Notes under the pieces: model-generated
The model's database searches: none
Seen by the model: the letters and a program-made list of their open reading frames with translations, nothing else
What the model was told of the DNA's origin: nothing
Shown: positions 22,619 to 32,636 of the stretch, piece by piece
How the letters are laid out: each line of letters starts with the position of its first letter
Position numbering within the stretch: the first letter of the stretch is position 1
Position numbers and translations under genes: made by a program
Origin: Ruminiclostridium hungatei
Lineage (GTDB): Bacteria > Bacillota > Clostridia > Acetivibrionales > DSM-1351
Reading direction: 5' to 3'
Length of the DNA stretch: 64,000 nt
NCBI RefSeq assembly: GCF_002051585.1
Contig: NZ_MZGX01000001.1
Coordinates: forward strand, 1-64,000

Positions 22619-23782
22619 ATGGCAAAGGTTATTTCAATTCTGGGATCAACTGGTTCCATTGGCGTTCAAACTTTGGACGTGGCAAGAAATCTTGGAATAA
22701 AGGTTGCAGCAATGTCTGCAAATTCAAATATAGATTTACTGGAAAAACAGGTTCATGAGTTCAAACCCCAGTTGGTTTCAGTGGCGGATGAAAAACTTGC
22801 CGCCGAGCTTAAAAACAGGCTTGCAGGAATTAAGGTCCAGGTCCTGTGGGGACTTGAAGGAATGCTTCGCACAGTGGATATTCAGGGGTCTGACACTGTA
22901 GTTACCTCTGTTGTCGGAACAGCCGGACTGATACCTACAATGCATGCAATAAAAAACAGGAAAAACATAGCCCTGGCAAACAAGGAAACCCTTGTAACCG
23001 CAGGACAACTGGTTATGCAGGAGGCGGGAGTTCAGGGTGTCAGAATATTTCCCGTGGACAGCGAGCACTCTGCAATATACCAGTGTCTTATGGGCAACGA
23101 TGAAAAACAGGTTGAAAAAATAATTTTGACTGCTTCAGGAGGGCCTTTCAGGGGCAGAACTCTTGAAGAACTCCGGGATATCACTCCTGCTCAGGCTCTT
23201 AAGCATCCCAACTGGAGTATGGGCAGCAAGATAACCATTGATTCGGCTACACTAATGAACAAAGGACTGGAAGTGATAGAAGCAAAATGGCTGTTTGACA
23301 AAGGTCTTGATAAAATTCAGGTGCTTGTGCATCCTCAAAGTATAATTCATTCCATGATTGAATATATTGACGGCTCGGTAATGGCGCAATTAGGTTCTCC
23401 CGATATGAGAATTCCTATCCAGTTTGCTCTCACCTTTCCTGACAGGCAGCCCAATAATTTTCCAAAGCTGGATTTGCTTAAAACTTCACAGCTTACTTTT
23501 GAAAAACCTGATGTAGAAACCTTCAGGTGCCTGCAATTGGCATTTGATGCCTTAAAGGAAGGCGGAACCATGCCTGCGGCAATGAATGCTGCAAACGAAA
23601 CAGCCGTGGCGGCATTTTTGAAAAACAGAATATCATTTACCGGCATCCCGGATATAATAGAAAGGGTAATGCTGGCACATACAGTGAATATTTGTCCATG
23701 CCTGGACGATATAATAGAAATAGACGGCTGGGCGAGAAGGCAGGCCGAAAAGGAAATCAAAGGACAGACTGATATCCTTTAA
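22619..23782 (+). CDS. dxr: 1-deoxy-D-xylulose 5-phosphate reductoisomerase
   Basis: A 387-residue enzyme of the MEP isoprenoid pathway, converting DXP to MEP with NADPH. The NADPH-binding start ISILGSTGSIGVQTLDV is followed by ANKETLVTAG (about 120), PVDSEHSAIYQC (about 145, catalytic Asp/Glu), SGGPF and MGSKITIDSATLMNKGLE. I chose ATG 22619, preceded by GGAGGT. It supplies precursors for UppS encoded just upstream. Confidence 0.98.
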   Translation: MAKVISILGSTGSIGVQTLDVARNLGIKVAAMSANSNIDLLEKQVHEFKPQLVSVADEKLAAELKNRLAGIKVQVLWGLEGMLRTVDIQGSDTVVTSVVGTAGLIPTMHAIKNRKNIALANKETLVTAGQLVMQEAGVQGVRIFPVDSEHSAIYQCLMGNDEKQVEKIILTASGGPFRGRTLEELRDITPAQALKHPNWSMGSKITIDSATLMNKGLEVIEAKWLFDKGLDKIQVLVHPQSIIHSMIEYIDGSVMAQLGSPDMRIPIQFALTFPDRQPNNFPKLDLLKTSQLTFEKPDVETFRCLQLAFDALKEGGTMPAAMNAANETAVAAFLKNRISFTGIPDIIERVMLAHTVNICPCLDDIIEIDGWARRQAEKEIKGQTDIL

Positions 23783-23801
23783 AACAGAAATGGAGGAATT
23801 T

Positions 23802-25094
23802 ATGGGTATAGTACTTGCAATATTGGCTCTAAGCTTTTTGATAATAGTTCACGAACTTGGACATTTTATGGTGGCAAAGGCTTTCAAGGTGAAAGTAAAT
23901 GAATTTTCACTATTTATGGGGCCCAAGCTGTTTTCCTTTAAAAAAGGCGAGACCTTGTATTCTCTCAGACTTATACCTCTTGGAGGCTACGTGAAAATGG
24001 AAGGTGAGGAAGAGGCCTCCGAGGACGACAGGGCATACAACAGAAAGCCCATAGGTGTCAGAGCGGCAATAATAGCCGCCGGCCCAATAATGAACATACT
24101 GACTGCGCTGATATTTGCTTTTATTATAATATCCCAGACAGGCTATTACACAACCCAGATAAAGGCCATCCAGCCCGGCTCTGTGGCGGCAGCCAAGGAA
24201 CTGCAGGTTGGTGACAGACTTTTGAAATATAACGGCAAGACAATATATAACGTAAATGATCTTGGTATATTTTCCTATCCTTTGACAGATGAGAGCATCC
24301 AACTGGAATATGAGCGCAACGGTGAAACAAGGACTGTGGAGCTTAAGCCGGACAGACAGAGTTATATACTTGGCTTTACTCCCCTGGATGATGAACTGGA
24401 AGGTGCAAAATCCAATGTTGTTGAGGCTGTGTCACCTAAATCACCGGCTGCACAGGCGGGTTTGAAGGAGGGCGACAGGATTGTGGGACTCAATGGGACA
24501 GAGGTCGGCACCAGAAAGGACATCCGTGAAATTCTGCAGCAGAATAAGGATAAGTCCGTTCGCATAGAGGTTGAGAGGGCAGGGAAGGAACTGGAATTAA
24601 AGCCGGTGGTTCCAATGAAGAGTAAAAATTCGGAATTTTCTGCCATTGGCATCCTTGACTTTGAACATGTAAAGGGAGGAATAGGAAACACTGTAAAGGA
24701 AGCCGTAAAATACAACATATTCATTTCCAGGTCAATATACTATTCCCTGGGCTGGCTGTTTACAGGAACGGTTCCTGCAAGTGACCTTATGGGGCCTGTG
24801 GGAATAACCACCACAATCAGCAACGAGGTTGCTTCAAGTGCTTCGGCTATGGAAACGGTTATACGGCTGCTGACTATTACAACCATGATCAGTATCAACC
24901 TGGGACTTGTAAATCTTATCCCGTTCCCTGCCCTTGACGGAAGCAAGCTGGTGCTGCTGCTCATAGAGGGTATCAGGAAGAAGCCGCTCAATCCTGAAAA
25001 GGAAGCCTTGATAACAATGGTTGGAATGGTTATTTTGATAATGCTTATGATTTATGCCACCTTCAATGACATATTAAGATTGGGAAGAGGCTAG
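23802..25094 (+). CDS. rseP: Site-2 intramembrane zinc metalloprotease RseP/RasP
   Basis: A 430-residue polytopic protease of the S2P family that cuts anti-sigma factors and leftover signal peptides in the membrane. HELGHF near residue 18 is the zinc site in the first membrane helix. Two PDZ-like stretches lie between about 125 and 290 (SPKSPAAQAGLKEGDRIVGLNG is clear). NLIPFPALDGSKLV near 375 has the third zinc ligand. I chose ATG 23802, behind GGAGG, over one at 23790. This is the housekeeping S2P; pro-sigma-K would need a separate SpoIVFB. Confidence 0.96.
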   Translation: MGIVLAILALSFLIIVHELGHFMVAKAFKVKVNEFSLFMGPKLFSFKKGETLYSLRLIPLGGYVKMEGEEEASEDDRAYNRKPIGVRAAIIAAGPIMNILTALIFAFIIISQTGYYTTQIKAIQPGSVAAAKELQVGDRLLKYNGKTIYNVNDLGIFSYPLTDESIQLEYERNGETRTVELKPDRQSYILGFTPLDDELEGAKSNVVEAVSPKSPAAQAGLKEGDRIVGLNGTEVGTRKDIREILQQNKDKSVRIEVERAGKELELKPVVPMKSKNSEFSAIGILDFEHVKGGIGNTVKEAVKYNIFISRSIYYSLGWLFTGTVPASDLMGPVGITTTISNEVASSASAMETVIRLLTITTMISINLGLVNLIPFPALDGSKLVLLLIEGIRKKPLNPEKEALITMVGMVILIMLMIYATFNDILRLGRG

Positions 25095-25108
25095 CTGGCA
25101 GGTTTCAT

Positions 25109-25195
25109 AAAGTCAATTGCCGGTGAAACTCCACCCTGCTTGGAGGCTTTGGCCTCACCCAGGCCGATGAGCTTAAGCCCATGGCAGTTGACCTT
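25109..25195. repeat. Possible degenerate copy of a dispersed inverted-repeat element
   Basis: It starts AAAGTCAATTGCC and ends GGCAGTTGACCTT, which are inverted copies at 11 of 13 positions, between rseP and ispG. The ends resemble those of 50758-50930 and 58989-59123, but the middle does not obviously match. Confidence 0.45.
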
Positions 25196-25212
25196 GACGG
25201 GAGAAGAACATA

Positions 25213-26274
25213 ATGGAGAATTATATAGAAAGAAAACAAACAAAGAAAATAAAAGTGGGAGATATCTTTTTGGGAGGAGATTCTCCTATTTCTGTTCAAT
25301 CAATGACAAATACTGATACCAGGGATGTTAAGGCGACGGTTGAGCAGATAAAAAGGCTTGAGGAGGAAGGCTGCCGGATAATCCGGGTTGCTGTTCCGGA
25401 TATACAGTCCGCCGAGGCAATTTCTGAAATAAAAAAAGGCATTAAAATACCTCTGGTTGCAGATATTCACTTTGACTACAGGCTGGCCCTGGAGTGTATG
25501 AAAAACGGCGCGGACAAAATACGTCTCAATCCCGGGAACATTGGCGGTCAGGACAGGATCCGGCTGGTAGCCCGTATGGCCAAGGAGCGTCAAATACCTA
25601 TTCGCATTGGTGTAAACTCCGGTTCTGTGGAAAAGAGCATAATTGAAAAATATGGTGGGGTAACTCCACAGGGGATGGTTGAAAGTGCCTTGAATCATGC
25701 GGCTTTGCTGGAGGCTGCTGACTTCGGAGATATTGCGGTCTCAATAAAGGCTTCAAGTGTCCCCATGACTATAGCCGCATACAGGCTGCTTTCAAAGGAA
25801 ACTTCATATCCTCTGCATGTGGGTGTCACAGAGGCCGGAACCATTTACAAGGGGACCATAAAGTCTTCTGTGGGAATAGGCTGCCTGCTGGCTGAGGGAA
25901 TAGGAGACACCATAAGAGTGTCGTTGACAGGTGACCCTGTGGAAGAAGTGCGTGCGGGCAAGCAAATACTTAAGTCTCTTGGTCTGCTGAGGGAGGGTGT
26001 GGAGGTAGTATCCTGCCCCACCTGCGGAAGAACAAGAGTTGATCTTATAGGAATTGTAAATGAAATAGAGCCTGTTCTGGACAAGCTGGACAAGGATATA
26101 AAAGTGGCTATAATGGGCTGTGCCGTCAACGGCCCAGGCGAGGCCAAGGATGCAGACATAGGTATTGCAGGCGGCGTAAATGAAGTCCTCCTTTTTAAAA
26201 AGGGGCAGATAATTAAAAAAATTCCCCAGGAAAAAGCAGTACAAGAGCTGATTGAGGAAATAGGCAAGCTGTAG
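25213..26274 (+). CDS. ispG: (E)-4-hydroxy-3-methylbut-2-enyl-diphosphate synthase (flavodoxin)
   Basis: A 353-residue [4Fe-4S] enzyme, the sixth step of the MEP pathway, forming HMBPP. N-terminal TIM-barrel motifs: SVQSMTNTDTRD, VAVPDIQSAEA, VADIHFDYRLAL, DKIRLNPGNIG. The C-terminal cluster-binding domain has CPTCGRT and a third Cys in GCAVNGPGEAKDAD. Length is typical of Firmicutes. Start ATG follows GGGAGAAG. Confidence 0.98.
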   Translation: MENYIERKQTKKIKVGDIFLGGDSPISVQSMTNTDTRDVKATVEQIKRLEEEGCRIIRVAVPDIQSAEAISEIKKGIKIPLVADIHFDYRLALECMKNGADKIRLNPGNIGGQDRIRLVARMAKERQIPIRIGVNSGSVEKSIIEKYGGVTPQGMVESALNHAALLEAADFGDIAVSIKASSVPMTIAAYRLLSKETSYPLHVGVTEAGTIYKGTIKSSVGIGCLLAEGIGDTIRVSLTGDPVEEVRAGKQILKSLGLLREGVEVVSCPTCGRTRVDLIGIVNEIEPVLDKLDKDIKVAIMGCAVNGPGEAKDADIGIAGGVNEVLLFKKGQIIKKIPQEKAVQELIEEIGKL

Positions 26275-26421
26275 AAGCTTCAAGCATACTGCGGATTTCT
26301 CTCAGGATGTTTTGGGGGGACCGTCTCCAACAGCTTTATGGAGGCTTATCCAGGTTACCTGGCACAATGTAAATTTATAAAACTCATATGGAGCACTCCA
26401 AAAGGGAAGGTGCAGCCTTTT

Positions 26422-27297
26422 ATGTACAAAACCGCATTTAAGTGTCCAAATTGTTCAAAAGCCCTGAAGCAAGGCATGAAACAGTACTTTTGTCCAAATG
26501 GGCATAATTTCGATATCGCAAGGAAGGGATATGTGAACCTTCTGCTTTCAAGCCACATCGGGGCAGGGACTCCCGGTGACAGCAAAGATATGCTTCTGTG
26601 CAGGAGAAATTTTCTGGACAGGGGTTTTTACGAGGAATTTTCCAATGGAATCAATGCTCTTATAAAACTTCCTGAGAATGAACTTGAAAATCCTTCCGCA
26701 ACCGCAGGAAATAGCGGGAATAGCTTGGACTGTAGCATCAATATACTGGATGCCGGCTGCGGAGAAGGCTATTACATAAGCAGGCTTAAAAAAGCTTTGG
26801 CGTGCCGGTGTGAAAACAGAGGGATAAATTATTACGGAACCGATGTATCCAGGGATGCAATAAACTATGCTGCAAGCAGGGACAAGCATATACGCTTTGC
26901 GGTTGCAAGCAGCTATCACCTGCCGTTTACAGGCAGTACACTGGATTATATACTGTGTATATTTGCACCCAGGGATGACGAGGAATTCAAGCGCGTACTC
27001 AAACCTTCGGGCAAACTGCTGGTGGCAGTGCCGGGAGCCCGTCATCTTTACGGCTTGAAGCAGTTAATATATGAGGCTCCTGAGGCAATAGGACAGAAGG
27101 GAACTGTTGGAGGCGGCTTTAAACTTTTAGAGGAGATAAATATCCGGTATGAAATAGAACTGACGGACAGGCAGGACATATTTAACCTCTTCAACATGAC
27201 TCCATACAGCAGGCATGCCGGGCTTGAGGCTGTTGAAAAGCTGGACGGGCTTGAAACTGAAGTGGATTTTTCCATTCTTCTGTATGAAAGACCTTAA
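26422..27297 (+). CDS. RlmA-type 23S rRNA (guanine) methyltransferase
   Basis: About 291 residues. It has an N-terminal zinc finger, FKCPNCSKALKQGMKQYFCPNGHNFD, typical of RlmA enzymes that methylate G745 or G748 of 23S rRNA, followed by RKGYVNLLL. Then comes a SAM-dependent methyltransferase domain with ILDAGCGEGYY (about 110) and YGTDVSRDAINYAA. The start MYKTAF at 26422 matches the family; a longer frame from 26338 has no support. Which guanine is modified cannot be told. Confidence 0.85.
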   Translation: MYKTAFKCPNCSKALKQGMKQYFCPNGHNFDIARKGYVNLLLSSHIGAGTPGDSKDMLLCRRNFLDRGFYEEFSNGINALIKLPENELENPSATAGNSGNSLDCSINILDAGCGEGYYISRLKKALACRCENRGINYYGTDVSRDAINYAASRDKHIRFAVASSYHLPFTGSTLDYILCIFAPRDDEEFKRVLKPSGKLLVAVPGARHLYGLKQLIYEAPEAIGQKGTVGGGFKLLEEINIRYEIELTDRQDIFNLFNMTPYSRHAGLEAVEKLDGLETEVDFSILLYERP

Positions 27298-27481
27298 CCC
27301 AAATATTATCTTAATTTCGATTTGTCAAATACTTTTAAAAGCAAGTTGGGGTTTTATATGTTAAAATAAGAATTGATTATAAAATCAGCTTGCTGTTAAT
27401 TAGCCACTATAAATATAAATTTTTTTATTTTGGTTCATACTGGTACGCATAAAATGTTTTTTCAAGGAAATAAATCATAAA

Positions 27482-30400
27482 ATGAGGTTTTTACATATGG
27501 ATGGTTCAGCAAATACAATTAAGCTTTTTCAAGATTTATTCCCTGGGATGGTGGATTTTAACGGGGAATTTTCTGTTTTCAGAGAACTTGGCGTCAGCAG
27601 GATGAAGGTTTTCATAAAATCCAACAGGCTTGAAATACATACTTCCGGACCTGCACTGATCGGCCCCGCGCTTGTGTCAAAGCTGGAGAGCCACCTGTCC
27701 CGGTGTCTTGGAGCAGAAAGCATCGTCATAAAGGTAAAGTGTACCGGCGAATACTCCATAGAAGACTTTTTCAAGTCACAGTGGAATGAAATAATACTCA
27801 TGCTCAGCGGCAAGGTTGCAGTATGCAGAGGAATACTTGCGGGCAGCACCTGCCAGTTTAGCGAGGGCAAGGTTTTTATAAGGCTTGCCACAAAGGGTGC
27901 TCAGATACTTAAGGCACAAAACTGCCATGACATTATAGAGCAATATATCGAGGACACCATTTCAAAAAGGATAAAGGTGGAATTCCAGGATTTGCAGGTT
28001 GATTCCTCCATAATGGAAGAATATGTGGCACAGAAGGAAAAAAACGAGGCCAGTGTTGTAAGCTCCGCTATAACTGCAATTCCTTCCGAGGCAAAAGCTA
28101 AAAGTACTTCCGAGAGCCGGGGAGGATTTGCAGGAGAGAGTCCGGCTGGCGGCATTATTGCAGGCAAACCGTTTACAGACAGCATTATGAGAATTTCGGA
28201 AGTGACTCCCGATTCAGGAAAGGTAGCTATTGCAGGAGAGGTATTCAGAACCGAATCCAGGGAAATCAGAGGCGGAAAATATATATACATATTCGATGTT
28301 ACCGATTATACAAGCTCTGTAACAGTTAAGATGTTTGTTGATAAAAAGGAGTTTTCAAATATATCCCAGCGCATTGTTGAGGGAGTATGCCTCAGAATAA
28401 GGGGAGACGCCCAATATGACAAGTTCTCAAAGGAATTGGCAGTAATGGCCTTCGACATTGCTGAAACAGAGAAGGAAATCAGGCACGATGATGCTGAAAA
28501 CAAAAGGGTGGAGCTTCATCTGCACACACAGATGAGCTCTATGGACGGTGTGACTCCTGTCAAGGAGCTTGTAAAAAGAGCCGCCAAATGGGGGCATAAG
28601 GCCATAGCAGTGACCGACCACGGTGTGGTGCAGGCTTATCCTGATGCCTACGGTACTTCAAAAAAGCTGGGAATAAAGATTATTTACGGGCTTGAATGCT
28701 ACCTGCTGGACGACAATGTGCCAATTGTATATAATCCTGGTGCACACACGCTGGAAGACGAATTTGTAGTTTTTGATATAGAGACCACAGGCTTGAATTC
28801 ACATACCGACAGAATTACCGAAATCGGAGCAGTGAAGCTTAAGGGCGGTCAGATTATTGACAGGTTCAGTGCCTTTGTCAACCCCGGCATACCCATACCC
28901 AGCATGATTGTCAAGCTCACAGGCATTACAGATGAAATGGTAAGAGAGGCTCCCCCCATTGAGCAGGTACTCACTGACTTTATGGAATTTATCCAGGGGA
29001 CTGTTCTGGTTGCCCACAATGCAAATTTTGACGTGGGCTTTATCAGGCAAAATGCAAGGATTATTGGTGAGAAAGTTAAAAATCCGTACATAGACACCCT
29101 TGAACTGTGCAGAAAAATGTTTCCGGAGCTTGGAAAGTACAAGCTTAACATAGTTGCAAAGCATCTGAAGATAGAGCTGGAAAATCATCACAGAGCGGTG
29201 GATGATTCCATGGCTACTGCCAGGATATTCCTGCACTGCATGAACCTTTTGAAGGAAAAGGGCTGCAATACAATAAAGGACATTGAGAATGCCTTTGGTT
29301 ATGAGGTGAACGTTAAGGCCGCCTCTAGCCATGCCATCATACTGGTGAAAAATTCGGTGGGCCTGAAAAACCTATATAAAATAGTATCTCAATCCCACTT
29401 GAAATATTTCTATAAAAAGCCCAGAGTGCCCAAGAAGCTGCTGATGGAATACAGGGAAGGTCTTATACTGGGAAGTGCTTGTGAAGCCGGTGAGCTGTAC
29501 AAGGCCATACTGAACAGCAAAAGCGAGGACGAAATATCAAAGATTGTAAGGTTTTATGATTATCTTGAAATACAGCCGCTGGGAAATAACCAGTTCCTTG
29601 TAAACAACGGAAGAGTATCCTCTCAGGAGGAATTGAAGAAAATAAACAAAAAAATTGTCAAGCTTGGGGAGCGTCATCAGAAGCCCGTAGTTGCAACCTG
29701 TGACGTTCACTTTATGGACCCCAGGGACGAGGTGTTCAGACGGATACTTATGGCAGGCCGGGGGTTTACCGACGCAGACAACCAGGCTCCCCTCTATTTC
29801 AGAACCACTGAGGAAATGCTGGAGGAGTTTGCCTACCTGGGGCCGGAAAAGTCACGGGAGGTTGTAATTGACAATACCAACCTGATTGCCGACATGATTG
29901 AAAATATTGCGCCGGTGCTGGAGGGGACTTTTCCGCCTAAAATAGAGGGGGCCGAGCATGATATTGAAGAAATGGCCATGTCCAGGGCAAAGGAGATATA
30001 CGGAGAAAACTTGCCGGAAGTGGTTCAGCAGAGGCTTGAAAAGGAGCTTAATTCAATTATAAAGAACGGCTTCGCCGTAATGTATCTCATAGCCCAAAAG
30101 CTTGTTTCAAAATCCGTGGGAGATGGCTATCTGGTCGGCTCCAGAGGTTCGGTAGGTTCTTCCTTTGTGGCGAACATGTCAGGAATAACGGAGGTAAACT
30201 CCCTCCAGCCCCACTATATATGCGAGAGCTGCAAGCACTCCGAGTTTATACTTGACGGCTCCTATGACTGCGGCTTCGACCTGCCGGACAAGGTGTGCCC
30301 TGTATGCGGCAATAATCTTAAAAAGGACGGCTATGATATTCCCTTTGAAACCTTTTTGGGTTTTGACGGGGACAAGGAGCCTGATATAGACCTTAATTTC

Positions 30401-31801
30401 TCAGGAGAGTACCAGCCGGTGGCCCACAAGTACACAGAGGAGCTTTTTGGGGAAGGCTATGTTTTCAGAGCAGGTACCATAGCCTCCGTAGCAGAAAAGA
30501 CAGCATACGGCTATGTGAAGAACTATCTTGACGAGAAGGGAATCATAGTCACCAATGCAGAAATAAACAGGCTGGTAAAAGGCTGTACAGGCATCAAGAG
30601 AACCACAGGCCAGCATCCCGGAGGTATAATGATAGTTCCCAAGGATAAGGAGATATTTGATTTTTCACCTATTCAAAGACCTGCAGATGACACCTCCTCT
30701 GAAATTGTGACCACGCACTTTGACTATCACTTCCTGCACGGAAGCATACTAAAGCTGGACATTCTGGGACACGACGACCCTACGGTTATCAGGATGTTGG
30801 AAGACCTGACCGGCGTGGATGCCACAGCCATCCAGATAGGTGAAGCCAGGACCATGAGCCTTTTCAACAGCACCGAGGCACTGGGTGTGAAGCCGGAGGA
30901 CATCGGCAGTGAAACAGGAACCTTTGCCATACCGGAATTCGGCACAAAATTTGTCAGGCAGATGCTGGTTGATACAAAACCCAGGACCTTCTCAGAGCTT
31001 ATCAGAATATCAGGACTGTCTCACGGTACCGACGTCTGGCTTAACAATGCCCAGGATCTGATCAGGGACGGAATAACAACACTGTCTAAAAGCATCTGCT
31101 GCCGTGACGATATAATGATTTATCTCATGCACGCCGGACTTCCTCCGAAAACTGCGTTTAAAATCATGGAGGATGTAAGAAAAGGCAAGGGTGTCAAGGA
31201 AGAATATGAAGCTGTCATGAAGGAAAACAAGGTTCCGGACTGGTACATAAAGTCCTGCAAGACCATAAAGTACATGTTTCCAAAGGCCCATGCCGCAGCT
31301 TATGTAATGATGGCCTTCCGTATAGCCTGGTTCAAGGTATATCATCCTGAAGCCTTTTACGCTACTTACTTTACAGTCAGGGCAGATGACTTTGATGCTG
31401 AAATGATGGCCCAGGGACAGGAAAAGGTTAAAAATAAAATCAGGGAATATGAGATGAAGGGAAATAATATTACCACAAAGGAAAAGAACGTACTGACCAT
31501 TCTGGAAGTTGCCAATGAAATGTATGCCAGAGGGATAAAGTTCCTTCCAATAGATTTATATTTGTCTGAGGCAAAGAAGTTTAAAATAGAGGAGGGTTCA
31601 ATAAGACCGCCTCTCAATGCACTCCAGGGCCTTGGTGGAGCGGCAGCCCTTAATATCGTTGAGTCCAGAAAAGACGGGGAATTTCTCTCTATAGACGAGC
31701 TGAGGACAAAGGCAAAAATAAGCAAATCCGTTATTGAAATACTGGAAAGAAACAATTGTCTGAGGGGTTTGCCTGAAAGCAATCAGTTGTGCTTATTTTA
31801 A
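27482..31801 (+). CDS. polC: DNA polymerase III alpha subunit, PolC type
   Basis: A 1,439-residue replicative polymerase of low-GC Gram-positives. In order: an N-terminal domain, an OB-fold (KVAIAGEVFRTESREI, about 253), the first PHP part (RVELHLHTQMSSMDG, about 340), an inserted 3'-5' proofreading exonuclease (FVVFDIETTGLN, about 427, and HHRAVDDSMATA), the polymerase core (PDIDLNFSGEYQ, about 965, catalytic Asp; TIASVAEKTAYGY) and a C-terminal HhH/tail ending CLF. All parts are intact. It has its own ribosome site (AAGGAAA) after a 180-bp gap. Confidence 0.98.
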   Translation: MRFLHMDGSANTIKLFQDLFPGMVDFNGEFSVFRELGVSRMKVFIKSNRLEIHTSGPALIGPALVSKLESHLSRCLGAESIVIKVKCTGEYSIEDFFKSQWNEIILMLSGKVAVCRGILAGSTCQFSEGKVFIRLATKGAQILKAQNCHDIIEQYIEDTISKRIKVEFQDLQVDSSIMEEYVAQKEKNEASVVSSAITAIPSEAKAKSTSESRGGFAGESPAGGIIAGKPFTDSIMRISEVTPDSGKVAIAGEVFRTESREIRGGKYIYIFDVTDYTSSVTVKMFVDKKEFSNISQRIVEGVCLRIRGDAQYDKFSKELAVMAFDIAETEKEIRHDDAENKRVELHLHTQMSSMDGVTPVKELVKRAAKWGHKAIAVTDHGVVQAYPDAYGTSKKLGIKIIYGLECYLLDDNVPIVYNPGAHTLEDEFVVFDIETTGLNSHTDRITEIGAVKLKGGQIIDRFSAFVNPGIPIPSMIVKLTGITDEMVREAPPIEQVLTDFMEFIQGTVLVAHNANFDVGFIRQNARIIGEKVKNPYIDTLELCRKMFPELGKYKLNIVAKHLKIELENHHRAVDDSMATARIFLHCMNLLKEKGCNTIKDIENAFGYEVNVKAASSHAIILVKNSVGLKNLYKIVSQSHLKYFYKKPRVPKKLLMEYREGLILGSACEAGELYKAILNSKSEDEISKIVRFYDYLEIQPLGNNQFLVNNGRVSSQEELKKINKKIVKLGERHQKPVVATCDVHFMDPRDEVFRRILMAGRGFTDADNQAPLYFRTTEEMLEEFAYLGPEKSREVVIDNTNLIADMIENIAPVLEGTFPPKIEGAEHDIEEMAMSRAKEIYGENLPEVVQQRLEKELNSIIKNGFAVMYLIAQKLVSKSVGDGYLVGSRGSVGSSFVANMSGITEVNSLQPHYICESCKHSEFILDGSYDCGFDLPDKVCPVCGNNLKKDGYDIPFETFLGFDGDKEPDIDLNFSGEYQPVAHKYTEELFGEGYVFRAGTIASVAEKTAYGYVKNYLDEKGIIVTNAEINRLVKGCTGIKRTTGQHPGGIMIVPKDKEIFDFSPIQRPADDTSSEIVTTHFDYHFLHGSILKLDILGHDDPTVIRMLEDLTGVDATAIQIGEARTMSLFNSTEALGVKPEDIGSETGTFAIPEFGTKFVRQMLVDTKPRTFSELIRISGLSHGTDVWLNNAQDLIRDGITTLSKSICCRDDIMIYLMHAGLPPKTAFKIMEDVRKGKGVKEEYEAVMKENKVPDWYIKSCKTIKYMFPKAHAAAYVMMAFRIAWFKVYHPEAFYATYFTVRADDFDAEMMAQGQEKVKNKIREYEMKGNNITTKEKNVLTILEVANEMYARGIKFLPIDLYLSEAKKFKIEEGSIRPPLNALQGLGGAAALNIVESRKDGEFLSIDELRTKAKISKSVIEILERNNCLRGLPESNQLCLF

Positions 31802-32147
31802 ACCAGATGGGCATATAATTATTATTTTTTAAAGACTTTGTTCAAAATGGTAATAAATTGTTGATAATTTGAAATAATAATGATATAATACACAAGGATA
31901 GAGGTTTAATAGACTTGACTGCCAAGAGTGGGTAATCCCACTCTTTGTTGTTTATCAGACCAGATAGCGGCCGGATAAAATACACAGGCCGGTCAGGTAC
32001 CCGGAGCAGAGCATGTTGAAAAGTCAGTTAATTTAACTATATGATTGACTTGGTAAAGGGCACATTTTGTGCCCCCGTTTTTGTTGTGCGGAGCTTTTTT
32101 CTGCGTGGCTGCCGGCTTAAACCTGACTTACTGGAGGACGAGTATAA
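31802..32147 (+). promoter_or_regulatory. Leader of the rimP-nusA-infB operon with two hairpins
   Basis: 346 bp without a gene. AAGAGTGGG/CCCACTCTT (31924-31945) is a stem followed by TGTTGTTT. GGGCACA/TGTGCCC (32058-32074) is a second stem followed by CCGTTTTTGTT. The second looks like a true intrinsic terminator lying about 75 bp before rimP. Premature termination in this leader could give NusA feedback on its own operon, as known in principle for nusA operons; here it is inference. TATAAT near 31883 may be the promoter -10. Confidence 0.55.
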
Positions 32148-32606
32148 ATGAAGAGAAACATACCGCAGGATATCATGGAACTGGCGGCACCTGTAGTTGA
32201 AGCGCTGAATTATGAGTTGGTTGATGTGGAATTTATAAAAGAAGGTGCCAACTGGTATTTGAGAATATACATTGATAAGCCCGGCGGCATAAGCATTGAT
32301 GATTGCCAGGCGGTCAGCGAACAAATGAGCGGAATACTTGACAAAAAAGATCCCATTGAACAAAGCTATTATTTGGAAGTTTCCTCACCCGGCCTTGAAA
32401 GGCCCTTGAAAACCGAGAGGGATTTTGTTAAATATAAGGGCGAGCTGGTTGAAGTCAAGGTTTTTCAGCCTATTGACGGCAAAAAGGTGTTTGAAGGTCA
32501 ACTGGTGGGCTTAATCGAAAATAAAATTGTAATAAGCGATGCTGGAAATGATATAGAATTTGACAGGGAAAAGGTTGCAATAGTAAAAAGGGCCATTAAA
32601 TTTTAA
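32148..32606 (+). CDS. rimP: Ribosome maturation factor RimP
   Basis: A 152-residue protein acting in 30S assembly. Motifs: NYELVDVEFIKEG, WYLRIYIDKPGGISIDDC, YYLEVSSPGLERPLKTERDF. The C-terminal Sm-like barrel is complete. Start ATG follows GGAGG. First gene of the nusA-infB cluster. Confidence 0.97.
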   Translation: MKRNIPQDIMELAAPVVEALNYELVDVEFIKEGANWYLRIYIDKPGGISIDDCQAVSEQMSGILDKKDPIEQSYYLEVSSPGLERPLKTERDFVKYKGELVEVKVFQPIDGKKVFEGQLVGLIENKIVISDAGNDIEFDREKVAIVKRAIKF

Positions 32607-32636
32607 ATTTTAATTTAGTAATGGGAGGTTGACGTA

